A DNA stretch of 64,000 nt from Coemansia sp. RSA 487 (taxonomy: Eukaryota > Kickxellomycota > Kickxellomycetes > Kickxellales > Kickxellaceae): contig JANBRJ010000012.1 of NCBI GenBank assembly GCA_027577595.1, positions 62,001 to 126,000 of the forward strand. Reading direction: 5' to 3'. The notes under the pieces were generated by a model, which ran no database searches, was not told the DNA's origin, and saw only the letters and a program-made list of their open reading frames with translations. This document shows positions 50,601 through 62,100 of this stretch, piece by piece. The position numbers and the translations under genes are program-made. Position 1 is the first letter of the stretch; every line of letters starts with the position of its first letter.

Positions 50601-52334
50601 GGAACGAATAGATAATAGGTAGGATTTGCCGCAGTAGCAGCGGAAAGTAAAATTAAATACAGCATATTCATTGATAAACAGGGACACTTACGCTCAGCTG
50701 TGGGCTCGATGTACCGGTACCCTGAATGAAAAAGACCAGCCAGGCGATTATTGGAGGGCGCCAATACCAGCGGTCGATATCTGGGAAGTCGATTCAGGGT
50801 GTCAAGATCGGGGTCCAAGGGCGGAGGCCTTTGTACGCCGCTGAATACCGTGACAATGCCTTGCTACAAGAATAACAATTTTGTGGAGATCCGGAAAGGG
50901 AAAGAGGGTGCATTCCAAGCAAATAAAATGGCATTTCCGAAATGTAGTGTTAGTAATATGAATTGCCATACAATTGTCTATACAGATAGACTAGGATGCA
51001 GGCAGTGTGGGAATATACAGAGCCAAGAAATAAAGGGCCTGCACAAGATCAACTTACCTCGGAAGACTGTGTCCGACTGCGTGGTCGAGAAGGGTCGGAT
51101 GGGGTTGGGTTGGACAAAACACGGGACGGTTTGGCGCTCCTGGCTAAGGGATCCAGCGACAAACGCGTGTTGTTTTGGACAGAGTCTGAAGACAGCGGGC
51201 CATCTTGCGGGTTGACCATTGAGAGTAGCGATATTTGACTGTCGTTTACATGCATACCTGACAGCGAGTACGGGTTGTTTTGCATGCTGCGGAGTTGCGT
51301 TTCCTTATAGCTGGTGGAGGTAGGGCCGTGCGATAAGCGAGACCTAGCTGTAGTTGGCCTGGTGTGTGGGTGAGGAAGCTCAATGCTTCCTCGCATCGAG
51401 GACTGAGATGAAATACCTATTTTAAATCCACAGGAGGTTTAGAAGAGTCGGTGAAAGCAACCAAAAGAAGATTAGCATATTCATGAGTAAGAATATATCT
51501 TTTCCTCTGCTGAGAAAGCCAACATTGTTACGTATGGTTGGCGTATATGGAAAAAGACATTATGGATTGTGTGATACATTTGGGTGTATTCACGGAAGAG
51601 ACAAGGGGCTTCTGACATGCCATTTACGGCATATATATATGTGCGCGTTATATTCCAGGTGAATTAGTCGATGCATGGCGTTAAAGGTGACGACAAAACG
51701 AAGAAAGACAACCACAGCCATTCCAGAAGATAAAGCCAGGGTGCAAGGTCTGCGCCACATGATATGAGTAGATAATTTCAACCCAAAGGTAGAATTCCAC
51801 TAGGGTCCCTACATACCTGAAAGTTGGTGAGAGCGGCGAATGTTTGCAGCCATGCCAACGCTGATGCTCTCGCAACGAGCGCTTCCTGTAGAGCCGACAG
51901 GCGCGGCGCGAGACGCATTGGCCTTGGATGTTGAACCGGCGATTGCAGCTTTTCTGCTGCCTCCGCCTCCTGTCCTGCTCTTTGTGGTCGAGTGGTTGTT
52001 TCCCTAATATAGAAAGAGTCCAGAATTGAATTGCACCAACGATGTAAGCCACCAAATATGAATCGATAATCAGCAAAACCCAACAACAACAACAACAGTC
52101 GGCAATCAAGTGGTTATCAAGCGTCAAGCATCTGACGATAAACGTCCAGATGTGTGCATTCAGATATGTGAAGAACAGATAGCGGATGTTGAGAGGGCAA
52201 TGTTTTGGAAAGCAACGCCTGGTACTGTGCTGGCAAAATAGAATACGGTGCCATGAATCCAGAGCATGAAATGAGACACCCACTGATCTAGAAAGCGCTT
52301 GCATGTTCGCTGTCACAAACAAGCAACATTGCAT

Positions 52335-52374
<40 letters not shown>

Positions 52375-52488
52375 CAACAACAACAACAACAATGGCAGAT
52401 AATTATCTCACTGCATATGCCCATGTATCGCTTTTGCGTCCTCTGTTTGAAGCAACCTTCAGATATCCAACAAAAAGTAACTTACCAT
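47691..52488 (-). CDS. BORCS5: BORCS5-like (LOH12CR1 family) protein with N-myristoyl motif and giant disordered tail
   Basis: My model joins 52488..52486 (ATG alone), 52003..51817, 51416..51058, 50863..50692 and 50422..47691. All are GT-AG with matching phases, giving 1150 residues. The spliced start MGNNHSTTKSR fits the N-myristoylation rule MGxxxS/T, as in human BORCS5 (MGSEQSS). A Ser/Gly/Arg-rich linker leads to GIVTVFSGVQRPPPLDPDLD and LNRLPRYRPLV. A helical domain spans about residues 240-350: GMCFSFRDYISNRVQHVCDR, LSVLKSIQRQTEKSYELVQQ and LERLEAALPVNERF. Both blocks follow the order seen in human BORCS5, a subunit of the lysosome-positioning complex BORC. The last 800 residues are Ser/Pro-rich, disordered and without a domain. 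The core call is by eye. Confidence 0.78.
52338..52392. repeat. (CAG)n(CAA)n tract in BORCS5-like intron 1
   Basis: About ten GCA/CAG units then about eight CAA units on the plus strand. It lies in the 482-nt first intron (52004-52485) of the minus-strand gene, so it is transcribed as CTG/TTG. It creates spurious poly-Gln and poly-Cys frames. Confidence 0.9.
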
Positions 52489-53525
52489 GGCCAATCCAAG
52501 GACGACAACGTTCTATGAACCTGGCAAAAGGCGGTGGTGGGTGCGTGGGTAATGCGGACGGCAGGCTAGGGAGCCGGCCTCCTGCAAGTGCCTGTTGTCG
52601 CTGATACTGAGCAGCTGTGTGTATGTGTAGATGTGTTCCGGAAAGCCCGAAACGGGTGTACTGGTACTCTGGGGGCCGTGTCTGTGGTTGCTTTGCTAGG
52701 CAAACAGGTAATAGGATGAATAATAAACGTCTAGCCTAACAGCAAAAAGCTAAATGTAGAGCCCAAGCCTTTTGAATGTTTAACAGGGAACGAAGGCTCG
52801 GGTATTCGTGCGTACTAACGATAGTCTAAAGAACCGGCAACAAAAGGAACAGGCGAGGCTCTAAACATGAATAAAGAAACTAAATAAAAAAGAAAGAAAA
52901 GGAGTTTGCGAATGAGAAGGCCAAGAGAGAGTTGCTGAGCCTGAAAGAAGCAATATAAAACACAGTGCAAGGAAAAGGGGAGGAGAGAAGGATGGACAGC
53001 ATGGACGAAAAAAGGTCGCAAAAAAACAAAAAGCAACCCGCTTTTGCACACCATCACAGGCATTACTGATGACGCTGGGCTGAGAGACGGGGAGGCTGCC
53101 GTGCTTACTGGATGTTTAGCTTTTAGTGTTTCGTACAAACACGCTCCCTCCCCTTTTTCTCACCATTCATTCAAACGTTTTTAGATGGCCTGTGCAGGCA
53201 ATTAACGTGCGCCAGGCAGACTGCACCCAAGGCAAATGTGCTTGGGGATGCACTGTAGGGCTTCATTTGGGTCGGCTGTGAGATATCGCACTATACATTC
53301 CGGCCGATGTGCTCGATTCTACATTTGCCTCGTGTGCATTCCCGCCGCCCATTGCCTTGCTTTATCAACATCGATCCATTGTCCCCCTGGGGCCCAAGAA
53401 AGCACAGCAACACCGCACACAGACTCTGCACATGTAATTGAAAACTTGGAGTTTTACTAAAAAATGCTTTTGAAAAAAAACAGCTGGCCAGACAAACAAC
53501 AAAGCTACAAAGCCCTTTTACTTTC
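52489..53525. promoter_or_regulatory. BORCS5-like upstream region and RRP36 3' flank
   Basis: About 1 kb. The part next to the ATG (52489-52690) is GC-richer and open in another minus-strand frame (Pro/Gln-rich, ending about 52486). It is probably leader sequence, but an alternative N-terminal exon cannot be ruled out. The rest contains A-rich and T-rich tracts and no supportable gene. Confidence 0.4.
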
Positions 53526-54542
53526 CTACTCGTCTCGGCGCTGGAAGGGCATCCGGCGGTGGTCCTTTGTTGCATTGCGCTTTCGCCGCTTTTCCAGATA
53601 CCCATCAAGCCTTGACGAGTCTTTGAGTTTGGAGAATTTCTCGGCAACTTCGAGCTCCTTCAGCTCGCGCTTCTTGAGGAAGTACGGCTTCTTGCCCTGT
53701 TGGGCTGCATCAAGCTCCATGTTGCGATGCTTGCGCTTCAGTTCCTGCTGCTTCTTCTTCTGGCTCTTGGCGGCAATCCGCGACTTCATTGATCCCAGAA
53801 CCATCTGGACTTTGCGTGCCTCATCTGGATCCGACTTCTTCAGCTTCACCGCCTGCTTTTCTAACAGCTCCATCTCATTCTTCTGCTGATCATCCAAGAA
53901 CGCATACGTCTTTTCGTACAAGTCCTCGTTAAAGTTCCCAGACAAGCCGTCGAAGCGCGGATCGCGCACCTTTGACTTGGGCATCTCAATGATCTGCCGG
54001 AACCGACCAACAGGCCTCTTTGACGACATAACCGTTGGTTTGTTTTTGTCACTACGACGATGCTTCTCTGCTGGGTTGCTACGCTTGGTCATTCTCTTGC
54101 CTTTCTCAAATAAGGGTTTTGCGGTTTCTGGCGCACCATCGCTGTCAGAGCTGCTGTCAGAATCGCTATCCGAGCTGTCGTCGCTACTGTCAGTATTCTC
54201 TGCAGACTTGTTAAGCCGCGGTTTAAGCGCAGCAAGAGCCTCCTTCCTCCTTTGCATCCTTTGCTCAAACCCCATCGCCTTGTTAAATTTTTTGGCTCCC
54301 ACTTGCTGCTGTATCCGGATCAATTGGTTAAAAGGAACGTCTGCCAGTTTCTTGCGCACATCATCGGCCTTAGTTCCCATTTCAGGATCGCGCTCATTCT
54401 CGCTATCTGATGCCCCGTTGCTCGATCCGTTTAGCATGTCGCCAGCCTCCATGTCGCTGTCCTCCAGCTGTGAAAACTCTTCGTCCGACGAACCGTTGCT
54501 GTCATCGTCCGACGAGTATTGTGTTATTTGTGCCTTCTTCAT
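53526..54542 (-). CDS. RRP36: Ribosomal RNA processing protein RRP36
   Basis: 338 residues from MKKAQITQYSSDDDSN. The longer open frame begins at TTG 54569, so this ATG is preferred. The N-terminal half is acidic and disordered. A conserved early helix reads LADVPFNQLIRIQQQVGAKK. The RRP36 core follows: KRPVGRFRQIIEMPKSKVRD, PRFDGLSGNFNEDLYEKTYA and FLDDQQKNEMELLEKQ. Then come long basic helices with KKPYFLKKRELKELEVAEKF and a terminal EKRRKRNATKDHRRMP. It is a component of the 90S pre-ribosome (SSU processome) for early 18S cleavages in the nucleolus. It shares a divergent region with PEX7. Confidence 0.95.
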   Translation of the reverse strand: MKKAQITQYSSDDDSNGSSDEEFSQLEDSDMEAGDMLNGSSNGASDSENERDPEMGTKADDVRKKLADVPFNQLIRIQQQVGAKKFNKAMGFEQRMQRRKEALAALKPRLNKSAENTDSSDDSSDSDSDSSSDSDGAPETAKPLFEKGKRMTKRSNPAEKHRRSDKNKPTVMSSKRPVGRFRQIIEMPKSKVRDPRFDGLSGNFNEDLYEKTYAFLDDQQKNEMELLEKQAVKLKKSDPDEARKVQMVLGSMKSRIAAKSQKKKQQELKRKHRNMELDAAQQGKKPYFLKKRELKELEVAEKFSKLKDSSRLDGYLEKRRKRNATKDHRRMPFQRRDE

Positions 54543-54916
54543 TCCGCTTGCAACACCTGCTCTAGTCAATTCAATTCAAGGGATAAGTAATATTTGAAAT
54601 AAATGATGTGGAAGGAGGAGAGGTATCGAAGATATTTATTTTTTGGAAATGTTCCTTTTGCCAGTGACGAAAAAAAGCTGTGCTAATCATACAATTTATT
54701 AATTTTCCAATAATCTCGTATCTAGCTTCGCTTGTCTGTATTTTTACGTTTCACGTGAATTCGGATTGATCAAATGCCCTGACCCGAACTTTCTTTCAGT
54801 GCTTTGACGAGAAATAACCTCTTCTCTTCTTGTTCTTTATCTATTATCTATACTCACCTTATCACTTTAACCAGCATATCACCACTATTGTACTATATTA
54901 ATATTGTCCTCAAATC
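54543..54916. promoter_or_regulatory. Divergent promoter region, RRP36 / PEX7
   Basis: 374 bp, AT-rich. TTTCACGTGAATT (about 54748-54760) contains a CACGTG E-box (Cbf1/bHLH-type) and is the only clear motif. No gene is seen. Confidence 0.5.
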
Positions 54917-55998
54917 ATGTCTATGCGATACAGATCGGCCGGGTTCAAAGGATACTCTGTAGGTTCCATTATCTTGCATACTCCACCTACTAGTCGGCCA
55001 TGATAACCATACGCTAATAAAAATAACATTACAAACATTTCATCGACACAAGAAACGTCTATTTTTCTTTTATTCGTGTTCTACTTTAGGTAAAATTCAG
55101 TCCGTTCTCGGACAGACTTTTGGCAGCAGCAACCAGCGCAAACTTTGGGCTTGTCGGCAACGGGAAACTATGCGTACTAAACACACACTCGGGACCGGAG
55201 GGGCTAATACCTCGGCAGCAATACGACACGCAGGATGGGTTGTTTGATCTGACATGGAGCGAGATACACGAAAACCAGCTAGCTACGGCAAGTGGCGACG
55301 GGAGTGTCAAGCTCTGGGACATCACATTGAATGGCTATCCAGTAGCCAAGTGGCACGAGCATAAGCGCGAGGTGATGAGCGTCGAGTGGAACTATACATC
55401 AAAGTCGACGTTTTTGTCGTCGTCGTGGGATGGCTCTGCGAAGCTGTGGAGCCCCAATGCTCCGCAGTCGCTAAGGACCTTTGCCGAGCACACGGGCTGT
55501 GTATACACCGCCGCTTGGTCGCCACGCAGCCCCGACCAGTTTGCCACCTGCAGCGAGGACAAAACAGTCAAGCTGTGGAGCGTAAACGAGCCAAGTGCAA
55601 AGTCGCTAATAACATTTGGCGGCCACATGGACCAGGTTATCTCACTTGACTGGAACAAGTACATGCCCAACCAGTTTGTCACATCTTCGGTCGATCGAAC
55701 TATTAAACTCTGGGATGTTCGCAACCCTAGGGGCCAGGTCTCAATGTTTGGCCCATTTGAATTCTCTGTCCGCCGGGTAAAGTTCTCGCCCTTCTCGCCA
55801 AACTTTATTGCCACAGCTGGCTACGACATGTCCGCCAGCGTCTGGGATGTTCGGAACGGATCTGTGGTCTACGTCCACGGCGCGCACAAGGAATTTGTTT
55901 TTGGCGTCGACTGGTCATTGTTCCATCCTGGCCAGATTGCCACATGCAGCTGGGATGAGTATATCGATATCTTTAGCGTTCCAATTCCTCAAAACTAG
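54917..55998 (+). CDS. PEX7: Peroxisomal PTS2 receptor PEX7
   Basis: WD40 receptor that carries PTS2-tagged enzymes from cytosol to the peroxisome. Exons 54917..54958 (MSMRYRSAGFKGYS) and 55090..55998 with a 131-nt intron give 316 residues. The junction reads GFKGYS-VKFSPFSDRLLAAA, the normal PEX7 N terminus. The long genomic frame begins only at a TTG at 55120. Seven blades show WD-type ends: VKLWDITL, AKLWSPN, VKLWSVN, IKLWDVRN, ASVWDVRN and a final YIDIFSVP. NFGLVGNGKL in the first blade is typical of PEX7. Length matches the family (human 323). It converges with the ITFG2-like gene. Confidence 0.96.
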
Positions 55999-56147
55999 AA
56001 GCTCCAAATCCTAGAACTGTTAGCTATTTATGACCTCTGCCCTTGTGAAACACATGGGGGGATATACTTTGCCTTAATGAATAATGATGGACTAGACCAC
56101 AAAACTATCGGCAAATATATTGGAAAAAGGAATAGGAAATGTCGGCT

Positions 56148-59100
56148 CTACGAGTGATATAGGCAGCTACGCACCCAGTTGGCAAGCCCGGGAATGCTCG
56201 CTAGATTAACCTTTTCATCCACAGTATCCGGATTGATGCCAATATCCTTGCAGAATATATCCTTCATCGCCAAAAGCTCAGGCGTAACAAGCTCTATCAA
56301 ATTGCACACACTGACATCGTAGAGATCCACAGAGTTTATGTCCGCCCAGATCGGACACATAAACGGGCCTGGAATATAGGATGGGTGGAAGCTCCCTGTA
56401 GCATTGGCATTGGCTTTCAATCCAATGGCATTGGTGCTGCTATCGCTGTGCGTGTAAAAGGTTCCAACGCTGGCATTGGGATTTTCGGCCTTTTTGGTAT
56501 TGCTGCTCTCTTTGGGCTCCTTGCTGCCGCCACGACCACCTGCCGTGTGCGTCCGCCAGCTCCTAAACGAATACGGATAGCTTACCTCGTGGAAGGAAAC
56601 CACATCAGTAAACCACATGTCATTGGGTAACGGGAACCACGGATCTAGGCTGACCCGCCGATATGCAAGGTCCACAACCGAAAATGGCTTGTCGTAGTTG
56701 AGCATCTCGGCGTTGTTGGCGGAGCCCTTGGCTGCTGGCAACAAAGCGTGCTGCGACTCCAACTCATTACGGAACCAGGTTGCGCCATACACGTCATCAA
56801 TCTCTGAAATCTCGTCAAGGTGGTAGTAAACCCAAATACGATCCTTGTAGTCAACGTAGAACAAGCACGGGACGTTCGGCCCACCAGTCGCAGGCGCGTA
56901 TGTGTCGGCCAAAAATGCAGAAACGGTTTCCTGGAACTTGAACTGAACAACGCTTGCATTTGCACGCAGCCGAGAAACAAGTCCCGATATATCCGCAAAT
57001 TCGCTCAGGCTGCCATATATCGATGAAACTATGTGACCCGAGTAGTCGGTGGCCTCGCCAGCGTCCTTTTCAGATGTGTTTGCTAAAATATCAGCGTAGG
57101 ATTTGGTTGTTTGGGCTGAAACAGACTCTGACGCTGCTGCCTGGCTGTTTGTCCAGCGATGCGTGAACAGTTCGTTGTAGTGTGCAATGTCCAGGATGGT
57201 GCCTACGTCAACAAAGTACGTCGTCCCTCGCCATGTACTAACAACAAGATGGTCAGCAACGCGCAGATCGCGCCTAAAGTCATTCTTGTTCTCGCCATAC
57301 CACCCAACAGCGGTAGCTGCAAGATCGCTGTTAAATGCTCTCCGCGAATGTGCGGCATCCAACAAGTTGTTAGAAAGAGAGCCAGTGATAGCGTTGCTAC
57401 TAAGGATATGCGACGATGATGGATGCTGCCCAGCACTACTGGATATTTCTGGCTGGGCAAAATCAATCGACGTTGCAGGAATCCGTCCACTGTCCATGTC
57501 CACGTTACCTCTCGAAGTAGGCCTGCCGGTGCTGCTGTTGGCATCTGGTTTGGACGTGGAGCAGTGTATCTGCGGTTGCACATTGGTAAGGTGCTTGTGA
57601 GTTGTTGGTGACAGCGACAGGTTGGGGGTGGTATATTCGCTTTGCATAACGCTCGAGCTGTTTGGATGGGCAGCGCCATGCGGCGTCAATACCGGGAGCG
57701 CTGTTGATGCTGGATCCACCATAGCTGCGCTTTGTTGTGTACTGCTGCTTGTCGCCAGCTCGCGAAGCTGACTTCCTAGATTGCGTACGGTTTGGCCAAC
57801 ACGGTGATATCTTGTCAGACCGTCGCGAAGGCGGCCATTGAGCCCAGCCTTTCCAGCTCTCCACAGTGCGCTCCCTTTTTGTAGCCCTGGCGACGACCCA
57901 TCCCGCTTTGAGCCGTTAGAGTTATTCTTGTCGCCAACCGCCCCACATCCCATTCGCGTTTGGCTACGTACTTTTCTGATCATACGTCTAGCACGCTTGC
58001 GCCGCTGGTTCTCAAGCTTGTTGAGTATTATTACGCGCCCTTCAATGTACGATGAGTATTGCACTGCATGCAAAAGGTCATGACGAGAAAGACCAACTCG
58101 TCTATAGATCCTCTTGGCTGGGGTGCTAGACAGCAGTTTACTCCCAAAGTCGCCGTTCTCCAAATTAATGCACCCATCTTGCAGCATCGTTTCCAACGGC
58201 GAAGGGTGAGATATCTCTTCGTGCATCTTGATCTTCCAAATACCCAGCGCAGGATCCTTGGAGTTCAGATTGACGATGTTGCTAATTTTTCGTTTCGGAT
58301 CATAACAACTAATGAAGCAGTCCATCGAAACCAAGGACACCAACTCGTCTGCTTCAAACTCATCTGCATCCTCCATATCGCTTTCACTTTTGCCGCTGGT
58401 TGCACCCTCTATATCTTCCTTATACCTGGCAGATACAACCGACTTTGCGCTGTACACAGTATTGTGTCCCAGCTCTGCTGGACCGTGCAGTATCCGCCGT
58501 AGACGCTTTCCTGCAGTGACGCCCCCAACCATAAATGTCGTTACATCCATAGCCACAGGCTGTGGTGCCTCCTCGATCTCCTCCTCGCCTTTGACGTCGC
58601 TGACAGGTATATAATTGCCGCTTGTCCCGGTTCCCAAAGATGAGTGCGATCTTGCTGACGCTGGCTCTGTGCTTTTCCAAAACTCGTGTCCATACACTGC
58701 AGTTATTGCAACTGGCGCCGCAATATCTGTAGACGGACTGGTTGTTGTGATCACTCCAGGAAGTACATTCGAGTCGTCGTGCTCCAAAGAAAGCGCCTCT
58801 GGTGCTGTCTCTAGGATCGCTTGGCTCTCCACCTCAATATGGCCATGGCGCGAATTCCTGGAGACATTGTCTTTTCTGGAAAATGGATCTTGATCCTTGA
58901 TGGAGGTTGGCATATTGACGTCCTTGTAGCTAGACCAAGCAACCATGGTGGATGGGCTGTAGCGGGTCATATGCTGTGCTTTTTGTGGAGATGCCGAATT
59001 TCGCGCCGGTGTTGCAGAGCCAGTGCGGTGTATGCGCAGGTTTTGCCGCGCATTTTCATAACGCAACACCCCTCCTGCACGCTCATTTACGTTGGTTACA

Positions 59101-62100
59101 GAGGCATTCGACGATACAGACGAGGAAAACACTTGTCCAATTGGCTCTCTAGGCATGGTTCCGTAACTAATGCCTTGTCCTGCGCCAGAGCTAAACGGTC
59201 GCGCAGACTGCTGGCCAGCAAATGCAAATGGAGTAAAGTATCCAGACAAAAGGCTAGAATCGTCCGCACGCGCGCTTAGCATTGGATTGCCAATAGTGTG
59301 CTGGCGGTTGATGTTATTTCCAATGTATCCTCGCAGCCCAGCAAACCCCAGTTGGCGCCTGTCATATTGGCCATAGCCAAGCGGGTACCCGCTGCCGACA
59401 GGCGTCATCGTCCCACTGAGTGGCATCCCGCGATTGATAGGGCTTGGCCCATGCCCGGCGTTAAAGTTTTGGCTTCGTAGAGCATCGCTGCTTATTCGAT
59501 GCAGGCTACGTATAGAACGTATATTGGACGATATCGATGTGCCGCCTGTTACGGATGCTGCGGCATTGAACATGGAAGGTGGCCCAATGCTAACAATAGA
59601 TCTGCGTGAGCTGGATGTCGGTGCTGCAGAGAACTGCTGAGGAGGTGCATGCATATCTGCGCTTCCAGATGACTTGCTAAGCGACTTGACGCTGCCGCTT
59701 GATGGAAACTGGGATATCATCGGCTCCTCTGTTATTCGGGTTGAAGGCTCTCCAGAAATATCGCTTGAAGAGTGATGGATATTCTGCGTATAAGGCAGTT
59801 CGGCGCCCTGGGTACCAGCTGGACTTTTATCGATATGCCCAGTCGATCCGTAGGATGCGGGCCTGATATTTTGTATCCAAGGCATGCTTTCGCTCTGCCA
59901 GCTTGGAAGCTGGTACGCACATGAACCTGATGTCCCCAGAACGTCGGCTGTGGATACCGATTGCAATGACATTCCAAGGGATGCCGCCAGCTGAGCATTG
60001 CGGGCGGCATTGCTTGCATCGACGTTCATCGTATGGGCCGTGTTGCAGCCAGTAAAGGCAGACATCGGCACCGGCGGCGGCTCTACAGTCGAAAGGATCG
60101 CATAGTTGAGCATATCTATAGGCACAAAGCGGCCGCCTGGTTTGCTTAAGATCAGAAACTGCTGGAGATCCTTTCCAGCAACTGTCTTGCTTTCGGTTTC
60201 TGGCAAGTCCACAGCCAGGTTATCAGTCTGCCCAGCGTTGTCAAGACTCCCCTCTTCCGATTGATCCAAAGGCTTGTTACTGGGCTCTGCCTGCTTGCTC
60301 TTGCTTAGCGCGTCGAGCCCAAGCGGTTTTGGAAGATCTAGGCCCGATAGTTCTGCCGCGTTTGTGCCTAGCTTGTACGCAGTTGGTTCCACGCGCGCCT
60401 TCGATGCTGTCGTCTCGGCTACTGCAAGTCTATCAGAACTATCGTTGAATACGTCGCTTGAATCTTCACTGTCGCTGCCACACATAGAGCACTCGCATGT
60501 CGAGCAGCTGGACATCGACGAATCATCGCTAAAAAGAGCCTGGCCCTGTCTGGCGACTGGAGCTCCAAATGCATCGACAGGCGCAGTGACAATGGAGACG
60601 TTTCCAGGAATATTATCCAAAAACCATGTAGCTACTTTGTCCACAGAAGTGGACGACCAGTCCACAATTCCTCTAGAAGGTGGCAACTGTATCAGCAGCT
60701 CGCGGTCCATAGCGTCAACATACGTGTCGTTGTTGTTCTTGCCCTTGCTATATTTAGGCATCATATTTACACCGCTTGTCTCGTTTGCAGATTTCTTAAA
60801 TCTGGGCCTGAATCTGAGCTCCGTCAGTCTTTCAGTGACCTGAGAAATGACGCTGTTGTTGTCGTCGGTTCCTTCGGCATTAGTGGGCGGATGTGAATAG
60901 TCGGGCTTTGAGAAGCTGCCTTGCGCACTTACAACAACCTCTAACGGAACAGCTGGCTGTGTTGGGATGCCATTAACCTGTGTGCTGCTTTCGTGGGTGC
61001 TTATGTTGCTTGACATACTCCCACGACGGCTGGTTCTGCAGCTGTTTCCATAGCGTAGCTCCAAAGCATATGTCGAATCCAGTTCATGCAGCGTGGTTGA
61101 TGGAATACGCGGACGAGAAGACACACTTGTTATGCTTCCATGTCGGCTGTGTGCACGCGTTGAAGGGGCATTTGATCTAGTAATGCTGCCATTGCGACTG
61201 TGTGCTCTACTACTTGGATTTCCAGCCCTGCTGGCATGTAGGCCATTTAGCTTGGGCACGGCATCGCCACCGGTGCATTTGTTTGGTTCTCTTGCTGCCA
61301 ATGAATCGATATCAGAGATGCTATCTACTCGCTCAGTGTCGCCAGACCGCCGCTCCGGAATCGCTTGTAGCGCACCAGCACCACCACATATCGAATTATT
61401 CCTCGCCCTCTGCGCATGCACTTCGCCAGAAGGATTGCCACTTGTGCTCGAATATGTGCTAGACAAGTACCTTTGCTCTCTCGGACGGAATTCGTTTGAC
61501 TCCTCGGTGGCCTTAATCTCCACTTGTGGCTGCTGGACATCAGCGCATTCGTCATTAGTGCTAGGCTTGCGCGAGTGCGTTTTCGTAGAGTTGGCGCTAT
61601 TGTTTCTTGTTGGTGCCCGCGAGTGCTCTACGCTTGGATTTGCGGTGTGGCTGCATGATCCAGATGTTCTACGCGATACATCCCAGCCAGATACAATGCC
61701 ATTAAAGCTCTCTCGCACACGGCTCGATATAGACGTTCGTCTGCCTGTGCTCGATCGGTGCTGTGTGGATGCAGCAGAGTCCCGGGTAGCCGAGGACTGC
61801 GGCATAGTTAAGGTCGTATCGTTTATGGTTACATGGCTCGCATCGCTGGGTCGCTGGAATGTGTCCGACATGTCAGCGTTATCTGTTGTTGCTGTTGTGG
61901 AAATGCGCGTAGCCTCAGTTTCGATACTGCCGCCTAGTTTCTTGTCGCCGGGTGTTGCGGACACATCCTTGATTGATTTTAGAAGTTGGTTGACAAGACC
62001 CAAATCAGAAGCGGAATCCGATCCTGCATCAGGAGCTGCCTCAAAGTTCTCGTCACTTTTTGGCTCACATTCCCCGTCTTGTCCACCTACAGACTTCTGC

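Noticed and set aside
52303-52604. Poly-Gln plus-strand frames and a poly-Cys minus-strand frame over the CAG/CAA tract
   Set aside because: They come from the repeat, which lies in intron 1 of the BORCS5-like gene. No domain or conservation signal.
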